This document shows positions 34,189 through 43,417 of a DNA stretch of 64,000 bases, one piece after another. This stretch comes from Adiantum capillus-veneris (lineage: Eukaryota > Streptophyta > Polypodiopsida > Polypodiales > Pteridaceae). Location: positions 97,442,612 to 97,506,611 of the forward strand of contig CM043945.1 in the NCBI GenBank assembly GCA_014529385.2. The letters are read 5' to 3'. The notes under the pieces are model-generated. The model saw only the letters and a list, made by a program, of their open reading frames with translations. It was not told the origin of the DNA and did no database searches. Numbering within the stretch: the stretch's first letter is position 1; each line of letters begins with the position of its first letter. The position numbers and the translations under genes are program-made.

Positions 34189-34992
34189 ATGGCGTCTCAA
34201 AGGAATCAGACCAGTCAGGAAGAAGCTTCAAGTACATCCACAGATATTACAAGAGAGCAAATTCAGATCTATCTGATTGGATACTACAAAGGACTGCCAT
34301 GCTATGAGGATGTCAATCGGAATTTGTACATCAAGACAAAGAAAGATACAGAGGAAACTCTGGCATCTCAATATGTGGAAGTTGAAACAGCGAAGAATGT
34401 ACTACACCCACATCCAAATTTCATGGAAGACTGTCTGGGATCAATTTACATGAGGCACGGAAAATACATCGACAATGAGATAGAAATGTTGTACAAGGAT
34501 CAACTTACAGAACTCTACGCATATCCTCCAAATATTTTTCTGTACAAAGCACAAGATGGAAAACAGAAATTTGGTACCCTCTATGGAGATGAAGACGGTC
34601 GATACTACAGGGCTGTCACAAGTCATGAAGTTCCCGTAGAAAACAATCATTACTTTATAGCAGAAGCTTTTGGCTCAAGAGGAGAAGACTACATGTCTAA
34701 ATGTGGTAATGTATACCATCTCGTCATGGGTTTACCTCTAACTACGCACCTGGAAGAATTGACACCTACGGCTGTCACTACACAAATGAGTGACACACCA
34801 CATGACACACAACAAGGCACAACACAAGACACAACATGGAAAGACACAACACAAGTCTCGTGCACTACACCAGCACAAGAGGTACCAGCTATGAAGATAG
34901 CCCAACTTCAAAAAGAACTAGCTTGGTCTCAAGAGCTACTTAACAAAGCACAAGAAGTCATATCACCAGGCATTCAACAGATGCCAACATGA
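34189..34992 (+). CDS. PalE ORF1, gag-like protein of unknown family (267 aa)
   Basis: The start ATG lies in AGCAATGGCG, a good plant start context, and is the first long open frame after the leader. The first ~190 residues form an aromatic-rich domain (IQIYLIGYYKGLPCYEDV, FGTLYGDEDGRYYRAVTSHE). Then comes a Thr/Gln/Asp-rich linker with repeated DTTQ-like units (about 198-235), and a short predicted helix rich in Leu/Gln/Lys (about 238-262, KIAQLQKELAWSQELL). I recognise no enzyme motif and no standard retrotransposon gag domain. The frame ends in TGA (34990-34992), and the same frame stays open beyond it for another 340 codons (ORF2), so the two may once have been one protein or may be joined by stop readthrough. 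A structural, RNA-packaging role is an inference from position. Confidence 0.65.
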   Translation: MASQRNQTSQEEASSTSTDITREQIQIYLIGYYKGLPCYEDVNRNLYIKTKKDTEETLASQYVEVETAKNVLHPHPNFMEDCLGSIYMRHGKYIDNEIEMLYKDQLTELYAYPPNIFLYKAQDGKQKFGTLYGDEDGRYYRAVTSHEVPVENNHYFIAEAFGSRGEDYMSKCGNVYHLVMGLPLTTHLEELTPTAVTTQMSDTPHDTQQGTTQDTTWKDTTQVSCTTPAQEVPAMKIAQLQKELAWSQELLNKAQEVISPGIQQMPT

Positions 34993-34995
34993 GAT

Positions 34996-36015
34996 ATGGA
35001 ACACTCTTGGATGGGGGGAGTTCAAACTCAACAAAGAGACCCTATATCTTCAAGAGTGGGATTAAGAAGTCCATCTTTACAAGAAGCAGTGTCCTTTTCA
35101 GCAGTCCAAGTGGAATTTCAAGAAGCATTGGAAGATGCGGAGCCGGAGGAGAGACCAATGGAAATTCACAATGCCCAATGTAGAAGGTCAGGTCAAGATG
35201 TCATTGTGGTTGACAAATACGATAGGCACTATGAAATAGCCGATGTGAAAAATATGGATGAGTTTGGCAATTGTGGGCAACCTGTAAGTCACATACTTGG
35301 ACCCCGTCCAAAAGCACCATCAAGGGAAACGAAAAACAAAGATTCGGTTCAATATTCACCCTCGGTGCAGAACTCGCCAAAATCAACTCGGAAACATAGC
35401 CCTAAGGCTATGCAGAAACCCCACGTCAATGACCATATACTGATGGAAGAATTAGCATCACAACTGCTAGAAAGCATGGATAGTGATTTGATCTTGTATG
35501 CAAGCAATAATGGAAGCTATTTTCAGCTTCTCAAGGACAAGACGATGAAGGATAAAGAGACAAAGCCAGTGGATACACCTAAGTCAGTCGTAATCTATAG
35601 GTTCATGCATGCAAAGAAGAGGTCATATCTGTATCTAGATACCACAGGAAACCATTATCAGCAGTATTATGGAAAGCTGCCTCGTCCAAAGGGTGCACAT
35701 GTTGAGATAACAACATATTGCGACCAATGTGCCATTGGTCATTTAGTGAAGGACTGCCCAGCAAAGCTCTACATGGAAAAGAAGAAGCAACAAGCCAAAA
35801 GAAAAGTTCAGACAATGACAACAAGGGAACGGAAGAAGGAATCCCCAACAAGATCTCCGAAAAACAAGCAGATCTTGTCGCAGAGCACAAAAGATAGGCT
35901 CAAGACACAGTTGCTTGAAGTCAAGGGTGTCAACGACATTATCATAGAGAATCAGTCTTTCAAAAAAGATCAATTGAATCAGTTAGATTCAAGATCGTTT
36001 AAGGAACCTCAGTGA
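34996..36015 (+). CDS. PalE ORF2, zinc-knuckle-like protein (339 aa)
   Basis: Same reading frame as ORF1, separated only by one TGA and one codon. It has aromatic segments resembling those of ORF1 (DVIVVDKYDRHYEIADV, DLILYASNNGSYFQLLKD, YLYLDTTGNHYQQYYGK), suggesting repeats of one small domain. Near 35719-35757 is CDQCAIGHLVKDC, a zinc-knuckle-like CX2CX3HX4C that is one residue shorter than the standard retroviral CX2CX4HX4C. After it the protein is Lys-rich (KKKQQAKRKVQTMTTRERKK). This suggests RNA binding as in a Gag nucleocapsid, which is an inference. The open frame overlaps, in the next frame, the open start of ORF3 from 35987. Confidence 0.62.
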   Translation: MEHSWMGGVQTQQRDPISSRVGLRSPSLQEAVSFSAVQVEFQEALEDAEPEERPMEIHNAQCRRSGQDVIVVDKYDRHYEIADVKNMDEFGNCGQPVSHILGPRPKAPSRETKNKDSVQYSPSVQNSPKSTRKHSPKAMQKPHVNDHILMEELASQLLESMDSDLILYASNNGSYFQLLKDKTMKDKETKPVDTPKSVVIYRFMHAKKRSYLYLDTTGNHYQQYYGKLPRPKGAHVEITTYCDQCAIGHLVKDCPAKLYMEKKKQQAKRKVQTMTTRERKKESPTRSPKNKQILSQSTKDRLKTQLLEVKGVNDIIIENQSFKKDQLNQLDSRSFKEPQ

Positions 36016-36121
36016 GGACAAGTCAGAGCATCCACAAGGTGATGAAGATGAAGCTCGTAGTTCAAGGTTCAAGAGCAAAAGAAGCCAAGATTCTGACGAT
36101 AGTGAGCCAACACAAGAAGGG

Positions 36122-38245
36122 GTGGCAGAGGTAACAAAAAGTCTTAGTGCCACATCACAAGCGGAAGACATGCAAATAGAGTCAATGGATGAAGCTGAAA
36201 GTCTACCAAATAAATTTTCTATTGTGGACTCTTCATTGGTGATTGAACAAATCAAAGAGTATGAGAAACTAAAAGAAGATGTAACTAAAGACATACAATA
36301 CACAGAAGAGCAGGAAATGACTGAGTCCAAGATTGACTACCAAGGACAAGCAATACAGGATATGAATGAATATTTTCAAGAAGAGACTCTACAAAAACCC
36401 ATGGAACAATGGAAACCAAAGGCCACGGCGACCATTGCATTAGAAGAAGAGAGTAAACCTCAACATCCTGCTACACAAGCTTCAAAACATTTCCAAGAAG
36501 AAAAGTCACCATTGAATGACCTTCAAGTGCTAGAAGAAGTAAATAGTGACAGAGAGCTTCTGAAATCAAGAATCAAGGCGTCACAGTCAAAAACTAGCAA
36601 TGAACACCAACAAGCACCTACAACAGAAGATAGTAAGCACTTGGGACATCATGCTACAACCAGTCAAATGACAAAGAAGTTCAACATACAAGAGGATGAC
36701 AAAGCTTCCATGGCACAAAAGTCCAAGACAAGTACCAAAATCAAAGAGGACAGCAGTTACTTGGTAGCCAACCATAAGATTAAATTCTCGTTGGATGTGT
36801 ATGAGAAACTGAAATTCAACTTTACAGCAGAGATAGATTGCACTGCCACGATTAATTTCATGTCTTATGGGCTATGGTTACTTCTAGGTAAGCCAGAACT
36901 GTATGAAATTCAGGTACAAGTTCCTATATCACATGGAATAGCCGTCACAAGTTTAGGGATTGCAGAAGCTTCCCTTAAACTACGGTCAAAGGTAATCAAA
37001 GACAAATTCCTAGTGGTGGATTCATCGAAAATGAGTACACATTTGATTTTGTCCAAGCATTGGAAAAAAACATTGGCAGAAGAACCTGAATTTTCAACAA
37101 TGGTCATCACGACTAGCTCTCAAGAAATCCAGCCTACTACTGCTCCAAGATTATCGGCTACCGACAAAGGCAAAGCCAAAGTGAACCCACAAATGTCCTA
37201 CCAACAGAAGAATCCCCTTAAATTAGAGTCTTCAATCCAGCCCCGAAAAGTTCAAGACAGAGCTTCGACATCAACTGACCACATGCTTCCACATGAAAGA
37301 CAGACTCCAAAGAAAATCTTTCAACCAAAATACCCTACACTTCGAGATCATCGTCGACAAAAATCTTCAAAGGTCTACATCAAAGCTGAAGAAATCAAGG
37401 TCAAGGACCCAATATGGGTAAATGAGCCTAGCCGATTGACGAAAGGTAAACACATGGGATGGATAGCCTCCCACTACAGCTTAGCAGAGCAAGGCTATTA
37501 TGAGGGTCAAAAGAAACTTTGGTTACCAAAACTACAGATCTCGGCTTATGTGGTGGATAAAGGTTTCAAAAAGCGTCCCCAAAAGCAACAAAGATCATAT
37601 TTATATTGCCAAAGGAGACCAACCAACAAGGCTCGCCAAAGGGATGCAGGAAATTTCACATCCAACTGGCCTTCATACCAACATAGGACTTCATCGATAA
37701 ATAATCCCAAAAATGGCACTCTTGTACATCTCAATACGACATCAAAAACATCATGGGAAGTGCCATCTACAATTCTTCAATCACAAGGTTACTATCAAAG
37801 AAATCGAAGAATCTGGCTACCAAAGATGCCAGGTAAACATTCTTCAAGCAAACGACTTCAGCTTGAAAATAATCGCAATTTCACGGAAGGCAAAATCAAG
37901 GACAATGTCACACTCAAGGCAAAGGATATCTGCAAAGACACACTAATCACACGATGCAGATACAAATGGGTGCCAAAAGAACAACAAATACCGAAGAAGA
38001 TTGAAGTCATCTCTAGCTCTCAAGAAATGTCAAGACATGATAGACAAAGTGTTATGGGGAATGGAGCGAGCCAATCTTCTCAACCAAGGGACCAACAACA
38101 AAAAAAAGAAATTTTGACAACCAAGGTCACCCAGGTATGGCAAAATAAATCAATATTGCCAGTATGGTCCTTTACAAATCCTCTCTTCGAGGATGGGAGT
38201 TTTGAATTTCAAAACCTATTCTTGGTCGAAAGCTCCCGAGAGTAA
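36122..38245 (+). CDS. PalE ORF3, acidic protein with retropepsin-like remnant (707 aa)
   Basis: The first ATG-type start is uncertain; the frame is open from 35987 and overlaps the end of ORF2 by 29 bases in the +1 frame, so it may be made by frameshift or may be frame-damaged. The N-terminal third is acidic, Glu/Gln/Lys-rich, probably unstructured. Residues about 228-330 resemble a retroviral aspartic protease fold: FTAEIDCTATINFMS where active enzymes read D-[ST]-G-A, and HLILSKHWKKT at the place of the usual ILGMDWL. With DCTA instead of DTGA it is likely inactive. A C-terminal repeat has QGYY...WLPK twice, about 97 residues apart (about 458-470 and 555-567). No RT or integrase follows. 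Confidence 0.6.
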   Translation: MAEVTKSLSATSQAEDMQIESMDEAESLPNKFSIVDSSLVIEQIKEYEKLKEDVTKDIQYTEEQEMTESKIDYQGQAIQDMNEYFQEETLQKPMEQWKPKATATIALEEESKPQHPATQASKHFQEEKSPLNDLQVLEEVNSDRELLKSRIKASQSKTSNEHQQAPTTEDSKHLGHHATTSQMTKKFNIQEDDKASMAQKSKTSTKIKEDSSYLVANHKIKFSLDVYEKLKFNFTAEIDCTATINFMSYGLWLLLGKPELYEIQVQVPISHGIAVTSLGIAEASLKLRSKVIKDKFLVVDSSKMSTHLILSKHWKKTLAEEPEFSTMVITTSSQEIQPTTAPRLSATDKGKAKVNPQMSYQQKNPLKLESSIQPRKVQDRASTSTDHMLPHERQTPKKIFQPKYPTLRDHRRQKSSKVYIKAEEIKVKDPIWVNEPSRLTKGKHMGWIASHYSLAEQGYYEGQKKLWLPKLQISAYVVDKGFKKRPQKQQRSYLYCQRRPTNKARQRDAGNFTSNWPSYQHRTSSINNPKNGTLVHLNTTSKTSWEVPSTILQSQGYYQRNRRIWLPKMPGKHSSSKRLQLENNRNFTEGKIKDNVTLKAKDICKDTLITRCRYKWVPKEQQIPKKIEVISSSQEMSRHDRQSVMGNGASQSSQPRDQQQKKEILTTKVTQVWQNKSILPVWSFTNPLFEDGSFEFQNLFLVESSRE

Positions 38246-39450
38246 GACAAGTCGCCATAAAAATAATGGCATAAGATTCCAGAGTCAGGCAGCTGAGCCA
38301 CTAAATGAGCAAGCATTAGACCCAAGCTTCATGTCTTAATATTTTTTGTGGTCTATGAGTCTAGATATTTAGATTAAAGCTCAAGCTGGAGAGTTGAGCA
38401 TACATAAAGTCATGTCACTCATGCTGGAAGAGGTGAGCATAAGAGTCAAAGTCTACTATTTTAAATGGTGGAGTGGCGGAGTAGTCCAGAAAACACTCAT
38501 GCACATGAACACAGTGAGGAGAGTGGAAAAAACCTCGTCGACAAAAAACCTTCTTGCGAGTAATGGCAGCTCTTGAAGTCAAATATCTTTTTGCTTCTCT
38601 AGCTACGTTCACTCCAGGAAGCACCCATTCAAACTCCTCTCGCACCGCATATTGTTTCCCATGCATCTATCTGTGCAAGCATATATAATGTCCCATCATT
38701 GGACATTTGCATTTGACACGATTTGTGTTCCACCCATGCACTTACACAACAAAATGACGATGACGAAGTGGTAACAGGTTTCATAAGCATTTGCTCAAGA
38801 GCAATGACTCTGACTTCAAGCTACTAACACTTATCCACTGTATATCCAGTAATAGTAGCCATACGGCCATAAGTACTTTAACTCAACAAAACTTGGTTAC
38901 ATCAAACATAAGTACATATATAGCCTCACATTTAATGGTGACTAAAGGCATTTTTTTTCCCATTGGTTTTTCCCTTTAGTCCTATCCACGTATCCAAGAC
39001 CTTCATTTTGTAATATACGCCACATTTTATTTTTACTACTTTATTTTTCTTATAAAAACACAGAAAAGCAGACCAACGACATCCCCAAACCACTACATGC
39101 TCATCAACTATAGGATCCAAGGGGAGCGGCCCAGAAACAATTCAAAAAGGCTTCAAGATTACAGGTACACATGCAGGATGACACCCAAAGAACAAACAAT
39201 ACAGAGCTGCCAAGATAAAGACTTGCTGCAACAACAAACCTCACTCAACCTATTCATGCTACAACAACCAATCGGAGGGGGAGAGCTATGGCTTCAACTA
39301 TACTACATGTACAAGAAAAAGGTACCTCTACAACATACAAAGCATCTGGTAGAAGCAACTGCAACAACAAAAGCTTCAACCAACACCAAAACATGAAGCA
39401 CTCGTCAAGGCCACTGCAGACATAGGGTCTTGTCGGGGACGACAAGACTT
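38246..39450 (+). other. PalE 3' noncoding region
   Basis: 1.2 kb between the last stop and the polypurine tract. No open frame with a recognisable product and none of the leader palindromes were seen. This is where pol would be expected in an autonomous relative; it appears to be absent rather than decayed. Confidence 0.65.
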
Positions 39451-39463
39451 AGGAGGGGGAGAG
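39451..39463 (+). other. PalE polypurine tract
   Basis: Thirteen purines (AGGAGGGGGAGAG) directly against the 3' LTR start TGTTG, as needed for plus-strand priming. Confidence 0.95.
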
Positions 39464-40517
39464 TGTTGAAAGGTCAACCTTTCAACAACGCTTCCACAAA
39501 GATTCCTCAAAGATTCTCTAAAGATTCCAAATAAAGATGCTAATGAAGTGATGAAGACGAAGATGGATGCTGTAATGTGAAGATACAAGCTCATGAACAT
39601 CATCGAATATCCCGTTATTATTATTTTGAGCCATTACGACCACTTTTGTTAGGTTTACGGGAACTTCATATTTTAAGTCAGCAATTGTATTGAGGCCACA
39701 GATGCTTGTTGGATGAGCAAAGCCAGCTCACGGTGTTGTAATTAAGCTCTATAGAAGCCTAGGGACAAATAAGGTCATTTTGGTCGGACATTAGGTTTTC
39801 TAAGGCTTAGTATATAAGCCAAAACCTAAAGCTTTGTAAAGGGACTTCTAATAAATCTGATCTTCTGTGTCGTTGGGAGACTGCGAGAGAGTGAGAGAGT
39901 GTGTATGTGTGCTACAGGAGCTACGGTGGTCGGAATTGCAAATGGAGAGCACCAGTGAGCTGCCCACGAGGGGAGCTACGCGTTGATGCTTACATCACAC
40001 GCGTTCGTCTGTGTTTTGGCAAATTCACCCACGAGCTACTTTTGGAGTTTCGATGAGTAACTATTGTCCGTTTTTGCATTTCAGCATATCCACACGATCA
40101 GAGCGAGTAGAGCTACACATTAGGCACTTTAGCTTTCGAAAACGTCGACCTGCAAAAACCGGCCAGACATCCTACGCGTTTCTGCACGGAGGATATTGAG
40201 TAGGGTTTTTTGGTCACGGATCTTAGGGAGAGTGGCCTATTGGTGTTGATAGGATATCCCTCAAGTTTCATAACGTTTCGAGAACGTCTAATGGGCTTTT
40301 GGCTTGCGGTAGCATCATAGGAGACTCTCACATTCACAGAACCGATGGCATGTAGAGTTGATATCTCTGTAGGAAGTAGTCATTAGTCGGTCGAGTAGAG
40401 GTTGACACCCTTTGCTTCCTTCCACGTGCCTGCGGGTCGAGCTTCGTCCTCAGTTGACATTATATGTTAGGTGAGTTCTCGCTATGCTGACGTCCGTCGC
40501 GGCGTATCCATCCAACA
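39464..40517 (+). repeat. PalE 3' LTR
   Basis: 1054 bp, matching 30029-31094 with an 11-bp deletion near the start and about 30 or more point differences. It has the same TATA box, terminal hairpin and palindrome half-site (near 40165). It ends TCCAACA, followed by the target duplication ACAAG. Confidence 0.95.
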
Positions 40518-42393
40518 ACAAGGTTCATACTATCCTTAAGTTGTACTCCTTGCATCCATCTAGCATCTTCAAAAGGATAATTTTTGAACTTAATAAGATA
40601 CCGTCAGATTATCTTACCATGTCATAGTACCTTGTCTTCATGCCGAAGGACAGCTTTGGGTTGTAGCACCTCTTCTTAGTCTTCAACTTTGGGAGGGTCT
40701 TCAATAATTGGTGCAGTTGGTGGCTCTCCTTTGTAGGGCTTAAGTAGGCTTACATGAAAGGAATTGTGTATAAGCCAATGGTTGGGCAACTTGAGTTGAT
40801 AAGCCGTCTCATTGATGGGCTTCAAGATTTGGAAAGGACCATAGTATCTTTTTGCTAGTTTAGCATAATACTTTTGATGGCCCGTAGGATTTTTGCCTGT
40901 CGTTTGCCTTAATAGAGACTTAGGAAACTTGAGTAAGACCCAATCATTTTCTTTGAACATTAAGGCTCTTCTGTGCTTATCAGCAGCAGCTTTTTGCCTT
41001 TGTTGAGAGATGGCTATAGCCTCCCTAATTTTTTTAAAAGATTCTTGTAGGTCACAGCTATACTCATCGGTGGCGAAGATCTTCCCATGTACTTTGAGTA
41101 GCAAGGGACTTTTAGGTCTTCCCTCTATGATCTCGAAAGGTGCTTTTCCCGTAGAAGTATGGACATTATTATTGTAGGCATACTCTACTAGAGGTAAATA
41201 CTTTTCTTATTGTGAGTGTTGATCTACTTCGGTAACATAAGTCTTGAGTAGATCGAGTATCGTAAGATTGGCTATCTCACTTTGGCCATCCGTTTGTGGG
41301 TGATAGGCCGAAGAGAAATTCAATCTTGTTCCTAGATTTTCAAAGAGACCTTTCCAAAAATTATTGGTCATTCTAGGATCTCTATCTGACACGATGGATG
41401 TGGGTAATCCATGGTGCTTGAAAATCTAAGATATGAAGAGAGTTACCATTTGATGTGCCTTAATAGTCTTTTTGACAGGAATAAAATGTGCTTGCTTGCT
41501 AAACTTGTCGACTATTGTCCATATTCCTGTATTCCCATGGATAGACTTGGGTAATCCAAAGATGAAATCCATGGATATACTCTCCCATGGTGAATTTGGA
41601 ATAGGCAATGGCTGGAGTAATCCAGATTGCTTCCCTCTATCATACTTGGTCTTTTGGCATACTACACATTTTGAAACATACTCTTGTATGTCCACTTTCA
41701 TGGTAGGCCAATAGAAATACGTCTCTACTCCTCGGAGAGTAGGTTGAATACCTCTATGCCCTGCATATGGAGGAGCATGGGATTCATACATAACCTTCTC
41801 ACGAAGGGAATGGGTAACACATAGCCTATTGTCGTGGAGAAGATAACCATCCTGCAAGGTGAATGGTTCCTCTTTCTTCCCCAAAGCAAGGGCTGACATT
41901 ATGTCTCTAAAGTCAGGGTCAGTAGTATACTCATCTATCATAGAGGATAGATCATTGTGAGTAGCTATAGACACCGCATTAACTTTTGGTCGTCGTGAAA
42001 GTGCATCGGCAACTTGATTGTGCTTACCAGCTATGTGAGCAATATGGAAATTAAATTGCGAAAGAAAATTTGCCCACCTCATTTGTTTGTCGGAAAGCTT
42101 GGTTTGCGTCATGAAATACTTGAGACTTTGGTGGTCGGTTCGTAGGATAAATGGAGTCCCCAATAGGTAGTGCTTCCATGTGTCTAGGGCATGTAGAACA
42201 GCTAAAAGCTTTTTCTCATAAATGCCCAAGACTCGTTCATCACTATTGAGCCTTCGGTTCTCATATGCTATGGCATGCCCTTCTTGAAGCAAAACCGCTC
42301 CAAGGCAATCACCACAAGCATCACATTGGACCTCAAATGGCTTTGAGAGATCCGGAAGCACGAGGACTGGTTGGGAAGTAAGCTTCTCATTCA
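40518..42393 (-). pseudogene. G4 pol fragment: RNase H, integrase, chromodomain
   Basis: Minus strand, from the junction with gag at 42393 downward: the RT end (EKLTSQPVLVLPDLSKPF), RNase H (FEVQCDACGDCLGAVLLQEG through DALSRRP), HHCC zinc domain (YESHAPPYAGHRGIQ, CVVCQKTKYDRGKQ), integrase core (SMDFIFGLPKS, SDRDPRM, HPQTDGQSE), GPF motif region (RYYGPFQIL) and chromodomain up to 40523. The last codons are on the far side of PalE at 29996-30023. Stops include a TAG after LFIS near 41430, and frames change near 41200 and 41110. It is not functional as it stands. Confidence 0.92.
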
Positions 42394-43004
42394 TAGGTGA
42401 GAAAAGAGATACTCTTTCATCCCTCCTTGAACTTCTTTAGCTTTTGTGACCTTCCCCATGCAGGAAATGATTTGTGATGTCCTCCCCTCTTGTATTCTCT
42501 AGGAGAATAGCCATAACTTTCATCAGAAGAGGAGGAAGGTGAAGAAAAAGGAGAAGAGGGTGACCTCTTCCTAGCCCTTTTATTTCTTTGTTTCCTCTCT
42601 TGCCTTTCATAGTGATGAGGAGAAGGACTATGGGTTGCTCTTTTCCTCTTGGGAGGAGTAGGCGATCGTCTAGAACGCCGTCTTCGTGGAGCCACATCTT
42701 CAGAAGAACTTAGACTGTCATTGTTTTCTTTCTCTTTGGATTCCTCCTCTCGAATGGGAGAGAGTCTTCTTTTGGGGGTCTCTTCAAGAGGCCTCCTAAG
42801 CTCTCTCTCCTCTGGGAGAGGAAGGGAAATTCCATAAGCACGAAGTTGTTGAGTAGCTTCGGCTTGCAAAGCAGGGTTGCCCACAACTTGTTGCAACCTA
42901 GTGACGAGATAATTCACAAATATGGGAGCATCATCATTAGCACCTTCATGTGCAAAATCAAAGCTATCAATGTTCATTCTACTCTCTTGATTACTGTCAG
43001 CCAT
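42394..43004 (-). pseudogene. G4 gag N-terminus fused to the RT end by deletion
   Basis: Starts at ATG 43004 (MADSNQESRMNIDSFDFAHE), passes through the Arg/Ser/Pro-rich region (RRRRSRRSPTPPKRKR), and reaches KKFKEG, where a stop replaces the next Gly. About 12 codons later, at FLTY, the sequence jumps to the end of RT. Compared with the intact element this deletes about 2.3 kb. A short gag N-terminal peptide of about 195 residues could be made. Confidence 0.88.
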
Positions 43005-43417
43005 GTTAAAAAAATTTATGTTTATACTTAGTGTATGCTTTGGCAATACAAAACCTTAGTTGCCACTCCTCTTAGCCTTTGAAAATCGGCTCTTAAGTAT
43101 TTACACCCAGGGCTCAAAGTGGTTAATTATAGAGAGTAGAGGAGTAGGTCTAACATAGCGAAGTTGTCAAGGGATAGCTCCTTTTGTACTTCTTATGGCT
43201 CAATAATGGTAAATCCGTAGGCAAGTTATAAATATTCCATTATTAAGACCAAAGCTCCCGAGGTGTGCACCATATCCCACATAGTGGGATCAACAAAATC
43301 GATAATAGATCCCAGACCCACTCACCCTAATATAATTAACAAAAACAACCATTAACAAGCTACTTAAGGACCTCTCTTCTTAAGCAAGAAAAGAGAAACC
43401 AAATGCTCTGATACCAA
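43005..43417 (-). other. G4 leader and primer binding site
   Basis: Leader closely matching that of G2. The primer-site complement CTCTGATACCA is at 43406-43416, one base from the LTR start at 43418. Confidence 0.92.

Larger units (their letters stand above)
30029..40517 (+). mobile_element. PalE: 10.5 kb nonautonomous LTR element with palindrome-array leader
   Basis: LTRs 30029-31094 (1066 bp) and 39464-40517 (1054 bp), both TGTTGAAAGG...TCCAACA, flanked by the 5-bp target duplication ACAAG (30024-30028, 40518-40522). A primer site matching Asp tRNA follows the 5' LTR (31096-31113) and a polypurine tract precedes the 3' LTR (39451-39463). The interior has a 3.1 kb leader with a palindrome array, about 4 kb of coding sequence for gag-like proteins, and 1.2 kb of 3' noncoding DNA. 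I find no RT, RNase H or integrase, so it is a large nonautonomous element of the LARD/TR-GAG kind. The Asp-type primer site is common in the Tat/Athila side of Ty3/gypsy. The LTRs differ at about 30 or more sites plus an 11-bp indel, so it is older than G5. Confidence 0.93.

Noticed and set aside
34189-38245. PalE coding region as an endogenous pararetrovirus or a host gene
   Set aside because: LTRs, primer site, polypurine tract and an exact 5-bp target duplication place it inside an LTR retrotransposon, and no movement-protein or RT motif was seen.
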